Shown: one piece after another, positions 1 through 6,664 of the stretch
How the letters are laid out: each line of letters opens with the position of its first letter
Numbering within the stretch: the first letter of the stretch is position 1
Assembly (NCBI RefSeq): GCF_002368295.1
Contig: NZ_AP018248.1
Span: 7,589,326-7,653,325 of the forward strand
Source of the DNA: Tolypothrix tenuis PCC 7101
Lineage (GTDB): Bacteria > Cyanobacteriota > Cyanobacteriia > Cyanobacteriales > Nostocaceae
Length of the DNA: 64,000 bases
Direction of reading: 5' to 3'
The notes under the pieces: model-generated
What the model was told of the DNA's origin: nothing
The model's input: only the letters and a program-made list of their open reading frames with translations
The model's database searches: none
Made by a program: the position numbers and the translations under genes

Positions 1-1803
1 TCGCTTGCCATCATTAAAATCGGTGTGAATAAATTGGGTATCATTCACAGGTAAAGCATCAGAAGTTTTGCGGAATTTGACTAACCGTGCCACATATTGG
101 AAGATGCGTTGTCGCCAATCGTCTTTGACTCGGCTGAAGTTAACTGGGTCAATCTGTTTATGATTACCATGTTCATCGGTAAGCCCTAAATCTTGTTGGT
201 CTGCAAATTCATCACCAGCGAGAATCATGGGAATTCCGACAGCAGTTAGTAAGCAGACAAAGGCTAGCTTAATACGTGGTTCTGTGCGGTTAATGCCATT
301 ACTTACTAAGTAATTGAAGAAACGTTCGTTACCATATCCGCCAACATCGTGGGAAGTGAGGTAATTTACCGCTTGAGAACCATCTGTAAAGCCTAAGTTG
401 CGACAATCAATTAACTTGCGGACACTCCACTCAAAGCTAGATTCATCCCAAGCATTCTTACCTAAAATTACCTGGCGGATGATTTGCTTAAACTTTTCGT
501 TCCACAATCCATCGAGACGATTTTGATGCACCAGAGATAAAGGTACACTTAACTCTTCTCCTACCACTAGGAAGCGAGACGCTCCTAACGTCGCTACCGC
601 TTCGCTAACGCCTGTTCCTCCTCTTTTATCCCATAGGGTGCGAGCAAAGTCTTTGAATTCTTGCAAAAAGTCATAGTTGGCAATATTGTTCACGCTATCC
701 AAGCGCAAACCATCAACTCGATAGTATTGTAACCAGTGAGCTATATGGGCTTTCAAATATTCACGGGCTGGAACTAACCATGATTTTTGCCCTGTAATGG
801 GGTGATAGCCTTCTACCCAATAGTTGTATTTAAATAAATCACCACCAAAGCCATCTCTACCACCTTGTTCGGGATCGCCGCTAGCCCATTTGATGTAAAA
901 ATCTAGAAAACTCACATTATGGTAAGGATTATTGCGTGAGAATGCCATCACCACATCCACAAAAAATCGCAAACCATTCTGATGGCAAGTTTTAATCAAG
1001 TTAGCTAAATCTGTGGAAGCTGTAGGGGCTGATTGATGATCTGGTCGCCCTAAATCAAAATCTGCGGCAAAATAATTTGCTGTACCGTAACCCCACTCTA
1101 AATTATCATCGCTATCTTCTGGGGGTAGCAGTTCTAGGGCATTGACTCCCAGTTCTACCAAATGGGCACGATTATTTAAAGTACGTAATCTGGGAAATGT
1201 TGGGGGAGTTACATCTGGGCGTAACAGTGCTAGAACATCCCTAAATGTACCATTTCCAGCTTCAATCCCTCCATTTGCACCAATTCTTGTCCAACGTGTA
1301 GGTAATTCATAAATTACCAAACGATTATTAGTTGGTAGCTTATCTAAAGATGTATCACCTTCCCAATCGACTGTTTGACCGTCAGGATCGCAAGGAATCA
1401 GTGTGCCATTTTGATAAAGCACCACACTTGCAGGGTCAAAACTCGCAACTCCACCAGGTTCTGCTGGCGTAGGTGCAGATTTGCGGCGGTCTACAGTTGT
1501 AGCGGTGGGATCGGTGCAATAGAGGATTTGGTTCGCATTGGCGGGATCGTAAGGGTCTGTATTGCGGACTTTAAACCAGTAAAAATATACTTGTCCATCT
1601 TTTAGACCACACTCTTGTGGTGAAACTTCCCACAATTCAGGAAAATCAGGCGATTGATGAAGCGGAAATTCCCCGACTTTAATTATTTGACTGGGATTTT
1701 GGGGATTATTACTGCCAATGTAGAGAGTGGGCGTTGTTTCTCGATAATTGGCACGCCACAAGACAAAGTGAGTCTGTTTACGGCTCAATAGATCAATAAT
1801 CAT
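1..1803 (-). CDS. GH13 alpha-amylase-family glycosidase, 3' end off window
   Basis: The frame is open from the ATG at 1803 to the left edge (601 codons, no stop), so the C-terminus is missing. Residues 1-110 resemble the beta-sandwich (CBM48-like) domain before the catalytic barrel of branching and debranching enzymes. The barrel follows, with VDVVMAF, the nucleophile motif DGLRLDSV, the acid/base motif VVGEELS (about residue 416) and TSHDVGG. It probably cleaves or rearranges alpha-1,4/1,6 glucans in the cytoplasm (no signal peptide). About 13 residues (398-410) just before the acid/base strand look like a repeat insertion, described separately. The exact specificity (branching enzyme, isoamylase or maltooligosyltrehalose-type) cannot be fixed from this fragment. 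Confidence 0.85.
   Translation of the reverse strand, partial: MIIDLLSRKQTHFVLWRANYRETTPTLYIGSNNPQNPSQIIKVGEFPLHQSPDFPELWEVSPQECGLKDGQVYFYWFKVRNTDPYDPANANQILYCTDPTATTVDRRKSAPTPAEPGGVASFDPASVVLYQNGTLIPCDPDGQTVDWEGDTSLDKLPTNNRLVIYELPTRWTRIGANGGIEAGNGTFRDVLALLRPDVTPPTFPRLRTLNNRAHLVELGVNALELLPPEDSDDNLEWGYGTANYFAADFDLGRPDHQSAPTASTDLANLIKTCHQNGLRFFVDVVMAFSRNNPYHNVSFLDFYIKWASGDPEQGGRDGFGGDLFKYNYWVEGYHPITGQKSWLVPAREYLKAHIAHWLQYYRVDGLRLDSVNNIANYDFLQEFKDFARTLWDKRGGTGVSEAVATLGASRFLVVGEELSVPLSLVHQNRLDGLWNEKFKQIIRQVILGKNAWDESSFEWSVRKLIDCRNLGFTDGSQAVNYLTSHDVGGYGNERFFNYLVSNGINRTEPRIKLAFVCLLTAVGIPMILAGDEFADQQDLGLTDEHGNHKQIDPVNFSRVKDDWRQRIFQYVARLVKFRKTSDALPVNDTQFIHTDFNDGKR
574..612. repeat. In-frame repeat insertion inside the GH13 gene
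   Basis: A GC-rich segment containing GTCGCTACCGCTTCGCTAAC lies inside the coding frame and adds about 13 residues (GVSEAVATLGASR) between TLWDKRGGT and the FLVVGEE strand. It has the look of the small palindromic intergenic repeats of Nostocales, and its length is a multiple of three, so the frame is kept. That it is absent from homologues is inference. Confidence 0.5.
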
Positions 1804-1960
1804 TGCAGAAACCTCTAATTAATAAAAGTTGGCTAAAGGATGAAATGTAAACTATGGGCTTAGAAGTGGCAAACTATTCATCCTTCCACTTTTTTTGGTC
1901 AGTTATGTATTGGTTACAACACAGTCTAATGTGATTTCAGATTTCTTTTATTTATTATGG

Positions 1961-2100
1961 GCATTGGTAATGGGTAATGGGTAATGGGTAATTGGTAATT
2001 GGGTATTTGTTATTCCCCTCATCTCCGAGTCCCCAATCCCCATTACCCCTTATCCCCAGAGGGGGCCCCGAGTTCCCCAGTCCCCAATCGCCAATCCCTA
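1961..2100. repeat. Heptanucleotide STRR cluster between convergent repeats
   Basis: Tandem heptamers of the GGGTAAT and TTGGTAA types, then CCCCAAT/CCCCAGT-type units, fill the space between two minus-strand genes. These short tandemly repeated repetitive sequences are typical of heterocystous cyanobacteria. Confidence 0.85.
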
Positions 2101-2520
2101 TTACCCAACACCCAAACGCAAATACTCAATTTTGATACAAGCATCCATAATTACATTCAGCCCAGCATTTAAGGCAGTTTGGGCGGCTGCTTGATTCCAG
2201 ATACCTTGTTGTGCCCACACAGTTGGGGCATTAATTGCAATTACCTCTTCTATAATTTCTGGCAAATACTCAGCACGCCGAAAGATATTTACTATATCTA
2301 CACTCGCGGGAATTTCTCTCAGGGAAGGATAGCAAGGCTGTCCATCAATTTCTGTAATTAATGGATTGACGGGATAGACTGTGTAACCTGCACGCTTCAA
2401 AAACTGAGCAATTTGATAACTGATACGATTAGGTTTATCAGAATGACCAACGACTGCGATCGCTTTTGCCTGAATTAACACCTCACGCAGAGCATTATCA
2501 TCATCTTTAAGGTTTGGCAT
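2101..2520 (-). CDS. CoA-binding domain protein (YccU-like)
   Basis: A 139-residue single-domain protein. The Rossmann start KAIAVVGHSDKPNRISYQIAQF and the later YPVNP, SLREIP, VDIVNIFRR and WAQQGIWN segments are the pattern of the small CoA_binding family related to the N-terminal domain of succinyl-CoA synthetase alpha. Members bind a CoA-type nucleotide; the physiological role is unknown. I chose the ATG at 2520 (MPNLKDDDNAL) because the upstream extension to 2595 is low-complexity repeat translation. The stop overlaps the edge of a heptamer cluster. The divergent methyltransferase starts about 100 bp away. Confidence 0.85.
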   Translation of the reverse strand: MPNLKDDDNALREVLIQAKAIAVVGHSDKPNRISYQIAQFLKRAGYTVYPVNPLITEIDGQPCYPSLREIPASVDIVNIFRRAEYLPEIIEEVIAINAPTVWAQQGIWNQAAAQTALNAGLNVIMDACIKIEYLRLGVG

Positions 2521-2583
2521 AGTCCGTGAATAGTTAAGTACAAGGTAAATGGTAGAGGGGAATGCGTAATGGGTAGATGAGAA

Positions 2584-2632
2584 AAAAAATACCAAACACC
2601 AAATGACAAATGACCAATGACCAATGACAAAT
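2584..2632. repeat. AAATGAC/CAATGAC heptamers overlapping a start codon
   Basis: Seven-base units of the form aaatgac and caatgac run into, and include, the start codon of the methyltransferase at 2624. Each unit offers an ATG in a new frame, so the start is set by which unit enters the open frame. Confidence 0.7.
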
Positions 2633-3292
2633 CAAACACAGGGACTCGAACCAAATCTTTATAATTATTTACTCTCTGTTTCTTTGCGAGAACCAGAAAT
2701 ATTAGCTCAGTTACGGCAAGAAACAGCCCAGCATCCAATGGCAAGAATGCAAATTGCACCTGAACAAGGGCAGTTTATGGCATTGTTGGTACAGCTAATA
2801 GGTGCCAAAAAAACTTTAGAGTTAGGTGTATTTACGGGATACAGTACGTTAGTAGTAGCTTTAGCATTACCAAGCGACGGAAAAATTGTAGCCTGTGATG
2901 TTAGTGAAGAGTTTACAGCGATCGCACGTCGTTATTGGCAGCAAGCTGGGGTGGCGGAGAAAATAGACCTGCACATTGCCCCAGCGTTAGATACTTTAGA
3001 TAAGTTGTTACAAGCAGGTGAAGCCGAAACTTTTGATTTTGCGTTCATTGACGCAGATAAAAGCAACTATGATGCTTATTATGAGCGATCGCTACAATTA
3101 ATCCGTCCCAGTGGCGTGATTGCGATCGATAATGTCCTCTGGTCAGGAAGAGTTGCAGATCCCCAAGTGCAGGACAATAGAACCAAAAAAATTCGCGCTT
3201 TTAATCAAAAGCTGCATCAAGACCAGCGAATCACTCTCAGTTTATTACCCATTGCCGATGGTTTGACCTTGGTACGGAAGAATGGGGATTAG
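2624..3292 (+). CDS. Class I SAM-dependent O-methyltransferase (CCoAOMT-like)
   Basis: A 222-residue cytosolic protein of the cation-dependent O-methyltransferase family (caffeoyl-CoA/catechol OMT type). It shows the SAM-binding motif LELGVFTGYSTL (about 66-77), an acidic residue after the second strand (VACDVSEE), FIDADKSNY with the metal-binding aspartates, and DNVLWSGRV. It should methylate a hydroxyl of a small aromatic or cyclitol substrate; the substrate is unknown. The first codons (ATG ACA AAT) are part of a heptamer repeat and no Shine-Dalgarno is visible, so translation initiation here is unusual. Divergent from the CoA-binding gene. Confidence 0.88.
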   Translation: MTNQTQGLEPNLYNYLLSVSLREPEILAQLRQETAQHPMARMQIAPEQGQFMALLVQLIGAKKTLELGVFTGYSTLVVALALPSDGKIVACDVSEEFTAIARRYWQQAGVAEKIDLHIAPALDTLDKLLQAGEAETFDFAFIDADKSNYDAYYERSLQLIRPSGVIAIDNVLWSGRVADPQVQDNRTKKIRAFNQKLHQDQRITLSLLPIADGLTLVRKNGD

Positions 3293-3452
3293 GGATTGGG
3301 GACTGGGGACTGGGGATTAGGGACTGGGGACTGGGAGATGTGGAGACAAGGTGACAAGGGGAAATAACAAACACCAATTACCCATTACCCAATAATGCCC
3401 AATGCCCAATGCCCAATGCCCAATGCCCAATGCCCAATGCCCCATTCCCCTA
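3287..3452. repeat. GGGGACT / CCCAATG heptamer cluster
   Basis: Tandem GGGGACT/GGGGATT units (3287-3340) and then CCCAATG units (3395-3450) fill the gap between the convergent methyltransferase and trhO genes. Confidence 0.85.
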
Positions 3453-3466
3453 AAAGTTGTCATTAT

Positions 3467-4369
3467 TCATAATTTATGGTTACCCTTTAAAAGAAACTGT
3501 CGCCTTTTTTCTTGCTGACGTACTCTTTTTTCTTCGGTGAGGTCATCAAAACAGTAGGGGCAAGTAATACCTTCCTCGTACTTAGGTGAAGCCTTATCTG
3601 CTTCAGAAATTGGGCGACCACAACTTTCACACATATCATAAGTGCCTTCTTCCAGCCCGTGACGGACGGCGATGCGTTCGTCAAAGACGAAGCATTCTCC
3701 TTGCCATAAGCTTTCTTCGGTAGGAACTTCTTCTAAATATTTGAGAATGCCACCTTTGAGGTGATAGACTTCTGCAAAACCTTGGGACAGCATAAAGGAT
3801 GAGGCTTTTTCGCAACGAATCCCGCCAGTACAAAACAAAGCCACTTTTTTATGTTTTTCGGGGTCGAGGTTCTGGCGTACATACTCAGGAAACTCTCGGA
3901 ATATCTGAGTTTGAGGATTTTGCGCCCTGGTGAAAGTCCCAATATTCACCTCGTAATCGTTACGAGTATCAATCACGGTAACTTCCGGATCGGAAATTAG
4001 TTGATTCCATTCTTTCGGATCGACATAAATTCCCACCTTTTCATTAGGATCAACTTCTGGTAACCCTAAAGTCACAATTTCGGACTTTAACCGCACCTTC
4101 ATGCGCTCAAATGGTGGCGTGGTAGCGTAGGATTCTTTATATTCAATGTCTGTTAAGCGCGGATCGGAACGCAGAAATTCTAAAACTGCGTCAATAGCTT
4201 GGCGTGAACCTGCAATGGTGCCGTTAATACCTTCTTCTGCTAATAGAATAGTTCCCTTGATACCTTGCTGCTGGCAGTAAGATAACAGAGATTCTCGCTT
4301 CTCGGCAAAATCCGGCAAACTCACGAATTTATAAAGTGCTACAACAACTTGAAGATTTTCTTGCTTCAT
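3467..4369 (-). CDS. trhO: tRNA uridine(34) hydroxylase TrhO (rhodanese family)
   Basis: 300 residues, the usual TrhO/YceA length. The N-terminal ferredoxin-like domain (LLAEEGINGTIAGS, about 42-55) precedes a rhodanese domain (about 125-225) with VIDTRNDYE and the active loop CTGGIRCEKAS, in which Cys180 is the likely catalytic cysteine and Cys186 also matches the family. A C-terminal Cys-rich region (CESCGRPIS, CPYCFDD) looks like a small zinc site. Family members hydroxylate U34 of certain tRNAs to 5-hydroxyuridine using O2. The ATG at 4369 gives a normal N-terminus. It lies divergent to a tRNA-Ala gene 73 bp away; no functional link is implied. Confidence 0.93.
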   Translation of the reverse strand: MKQENLQVVVALYKFVSLPDFAEKRESLLSYCQQQGIKGTILLAEEGINGTIAGSRQAIDAVLEFLRSDPRLTDIEYKESYATTPPFERMKVRLKSEIVTLGLPEVDPNEKVGIYVDPKEWNQLISDPEVTVIDTRNDYEVNIGTFTRAQNPQTQIFREFPEYVRQNLDPEKHKKVALFCTGGIRCEKASSFMLSQGFAEVYHLKGGILKYLEEVPTEESLWQGECFVFDERIAVRHGLEEGTYDMCESCGRPISEADKASPKYEEGITCPYCFDDLTEEKRVRQQEKRRQFLLKGNHKL

Positions 4370-4442
4370 CCCTTTAGAAATGAACCGGTTTCAGGTACAA
4401 TAACAATGGCAGCTTTAAATAAGCTACCTAATTTAATTTTAT

Positions 4443-4515
4443 GGGGGTTTAGCTCAGTTGGTAGAGCGCCTGCTTTGCAAGCAGGATGTCAGCGGTTCGA
4501 GTCCGCTAACCTCCA
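4443..4515 (+). tRNA. tRNA-Ala (anticodon UGC)
   Basis: The 73-nt cloverleaf folds fully: acceptor GGGGGTT pairs with AACCTCC and contains the G3:U70 wobble that identifies alanine tRNAs. The D-arm is GCTCAGTTGGTAGAGC, the anticodon stem CCTGC/GCAGG encloses TTTGCAA (anticodon TGC), and the T-arm is AGCGGTTCGAGTCCGCT. The CCA end is not encoded; the discriminator is A at 4515. Confidence 0.97.
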
Positions 4516-4984
4516 TTCAGTAAATTTAAGCATATTAGTCGCCTAGGTTGCGACAACAGCCATAATTTGTCAAACATGGTCACTTTTGGCTGTAGAATAT
4601 TCTGGCGTTATGGCTGCCAAGGGTCATGCTTCGTGTAAGAGTGTTTTCGCTTGTTTTAGCTCTACCGAGGCTGTATTTCGTGCCGCTTCATCTGCTTCGG
4701 TATGAGCGATCGCACCAAAATTTTAATTGTAATGCTCATAAAACTAATAGTCATGATTATATATGTCTTTAGTACCAGCTATGTAAATTAAAGTTTTACT
4801 TTAGATAGACGAGATAGCAAAATATTAAAGCTAACTTTGTAAGGAAATCGCAACAAAAACTTAAGCGATTTTAAAATACTTCTGAATAAAATTCAAGCTC
4901 AGAAGTTGAAGAAGTTTCTTTCAGAATTTTAGCCAATTAATTAGTGAAATAAAATCATCTTACAAGGAAGTTAAGGAGTATAAA
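4516..4984. other. Intergenic, AT-rich, no gene recognised
   Basis: 469 bp between the tRNA and the Asn-rich protein gene. One HIP1 site lies near 4707. A minus-strand 33-codon open stretch near 4624-4725 reads as protein-like but has no start codon. An AAGGAG Shine-Dalgarno at about 4974 belongs to the downstream gene. Confidence 0.6.
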
Positions 4985-5464
4985 ATGAGCAGAAAAAATA
5001 GTTTCTTTTACACAGTTGCTACCCTCATGGGACTTGCCGGAAGCATGGCTTTTCTATCTCTCCCTGCATCTGCAAATGACAACTTATACGCTCAAACGGG
5101 AGGTGCTAGCGGTAGTTCTGGTACCGATATGCAAGGATATCCAGGCTATGGTAGGGGAGCGCAAAGTGGTCAAAACATGAATAATAACGGAACCCAAGGA
5201 TACCCAAGCAACAATACTGGAACACAAAATGGACAATACCTGAACAACAATACAAATCAGGGATATCCTAACAATACTGGAACACAAAATGGCCAATATC
5301 TGAACAACACTAATCAGGGATATCCCAACAATACTGGAACACAAAGCGATCAAAATTATAACAATACCGGAACCCAAAACGATCAAAACTTGAACAATGG
5401 TTCAGGTGTTAACAATAACACAGGCAGTGGCAGTTCTGGCCAAGGTGTTCAGGCTCTTTGGTAA
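4985..5464 (+). CDS. Secreted Asn/Gly/Gln-rich repeat protein, unknown function
   Basis: 159 residues. A Sec signal peptide (basic MSRKN, hydrophobic core, cleavage near PASA-NDN at about 30) precedes a low-complexity region built from degenerate units of about 18-20 residues: NNTGTQNGQYLNN-TNQGYP, repeated about four times between residues 60 and 130. There are no cysteines or charged clusters after the signal, so a disordered, exported polymer-like chain is expected. A clear AAGGAG sits 6 bp before the ATG. Downstream is an L,D-transpeptidase, which suggests (inference only) a cell-wall or envelope context. I do not recognise the family. Confidence 0.8.
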   Translation: MSRKNSFFYTVATLMGLAGSMAFLSLPASANDNLYAQTGGASGSSGTDMQGYPGYGRGAQSGQNMNNNGTQGYPSNNTGTQNGQYLNNNTNQGYPNNTGTQNGQYLNNTNQGYPNNTGTQSDQNYNNTGTQNDQNLNNGSGVNNNTGSGSSGQGVQALW

Positions 5465-5553
5465 ATTCTGACAATGTTCGGGTTTGAGCAAATTATAGAT
5501 ATAGAAATCAGATTGGATTTCTAAAAATATCTCAGCACGAAAAGCTTTGGCAT

Positions 5554-5582
5554 GGATGCGTTACGCTATCGCTAACGCATCC
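5554..5582. repeat. Palindromic repeat GGATGCGTTA...TAACGCATCC
   Basis: A 29-bp inverted repeat of the dispersed 'gatgcgttacgc' type. Related copies occur at 34556-34636. It lies between two diverged direct repeats of about 45 bp (5465-5516 and 5594-5645). Confidence 0.75.
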
Positions 5583-5630
5583 TACTGGACTGTACTGAGA
5601 ATGTTCGGATATTAGCAAATATAAATATAT

Positions 5631-5662
5631 AGAAAATCCAGATTAATTAATCTGGATTTTCT
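5631..5662. terminator. Perfect 32-bp palindrome, possible terminator
   Basis: AGAAAATCCAGATTAA is followed directly by its exact complement. It lies between the Asn-rich gene and the transpeptidase, where a transcript end would be expected, but there is no clean T-run right after it, so terminator function is uncertain. Confidence 0.45.
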
Positions 5663-5716
5663 ATGGTTAGCTTTTTTGTTTTTAAATAATTGCTTGGAAA
5701 TAGATTAAACAAAAAA

Positions 5717-6256
5717 ATGTCAAATAAAACAAGGATACTAGCACTTTTAGTTTCTAGTTTTGGGCTATTATGTATTAGCCCAAAAGTTGCTTTATCTGCT
5801 GATGACAATCTTATCTCTAAACTTAGAGAATATTCAGTAATTCAAAGAGCTAATAATCAAACTCAACCTACTCACTTAGTAATTAGCGTGAGTCGCCGTC
5901 AAGTAAGTTTATATCGAGGAAAAGCCAAAATTAAAAGTTATCCCATCGCCGTCGGTCGTCAAGGTTGGGAAACTCCTACTGGCAATTTTCAAGTACGACA
6001 AATGTTCAGAGATCCTACTTGGATAAACCCTTTAACAGGTGAATCAATTGCTGGAGGCGATCCGGAAAATCCTCTAGGGCGTTATTGGATTGGATTTTGG
6101 ACAGATGGGAAAAATTGGGTTGGTTTCCACGGTACTCCCAATCCTGAATCTGTTGGTAAAGCAACCTCACACGGTTGTATTCGGATGTATGGCAATGATG
6201 TTCAGCAGTTATTTAGTCAGGTGCGTGTAGGAACACCAGTTACGGTAATTAAATAA
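5717..6256 (+). CDS. L,D-transpeptidase (YkuD domain), exported
   Basis: 179 residues from the ATG at 5717; an upstream TTG at 5690 would add nine residues before the signal peptide and is less likely. A signal peptide (cleavage near ALSA-DDN, about 27) precedes a compact YkuD domain: THLVISVSRRQVSLYRG, YPIAVGRQGWETPTGNF, FHGT, and the active site SHGCIRM with His152 and nucleophilic Cys154. Such enzymes form 3-3 cross-links in peptidoglycan or attach proteins to it, in the periplasm. No extra substrate-binding (LysM) domain is present. It follows the exported Asn-rich protein in the same direction, separated by palindromic repeats. Confidence 0.92.
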   Translation: MSNKTRILALLVSSFGLLCISPKVALSADDNLISKLREYSVIQRANNQTQPTHLVISVSRRQVSLYRGKAKIKSYPIAVGRQGWETPTGNFQVRQMFRDPTWINPLTGESIAGGDPENPLGRYWIGFWTDGKNWVGFHGTPNPESVGKATSHGCIRMYGNDVQQLFSQVRVGTPVTVIK

Positions 6257-6393
6257 TTCGTAATTCGTAATTCGTAATTCAATACAAAGAAGTGTTTAAT
6301 TTACATAATCAGGGTGAGCAAGATGCCCACCCCACAGAATTTTTATGCACTGGAAATATGCAAATTAACTGAAATGTTTTGAATTTTGAATTG
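6257..6393. other. Short spacer with ATTCGTA heptamers
   Basis: Four ATTCGTA-type units occur right after the transpeptidase stop, then unremarkable sequence. Confidence 0.6.
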
Positions 6394-6492
6394 TTATTGT
6401 TGTTCTTCTTCGTAAAACCAAGCTTCTGCTAAAAGAGAGAAGCCAAGCAACCAAAGGAAGCAGAAAACTGACAATAAAATTATTCCGGTCAT
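6394..6492 (-). CDS. Candidate 32-residue single-pass membrane protein
   Basis: A minus-strand ORF from the ATG at 6492 to TAA at 6394. It encodes one hydrophobic helix (about residues 3-22, rich in Leu, Phe and Trp) followed by a short acidic tail ending AWFYEEEQQ. This helix-plus-charged-tail form resembles the tiny subunits that stabilise respiratory or photosynthetic membrane complexes, but it matches none of PetG, PetL, PetM, PetN or CydX as I know them. A G-rich stretch (GGGGGAAA) lies about 12 bp upstream as a possible ribosome site. Too short for ordinary gene finders. The call rests on composition alone and could be chance. Confidence 0.35.
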   Translation of the reverse strand: MTGIILLSVFCFLWLLGFSLLAEAWFYEEEQQ

Positions 6493-6664
6493 GGCTAATA
6501 TTTCCCCCAACTTGATTCTAGTGGAGAGTTATCTTCAATGTAACGGCATTTTATTTGCTGACAAGGAATTTGCAACAAAGCTTGACAAATTCAGCGCTAG
6601 GGGTTATTGGTTATACCATTTCAAAATGCCAAACAGACATCGATTCCGCAATCATCCCCAATCC

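Noticed and set aside
4624..4725. Minus-strand 33-codon stretch reading IAHTEADEAARNTASVELKQ
   Set aside because: Protein-like composition, but no start codon and a stop directly upstream; too short to assign.
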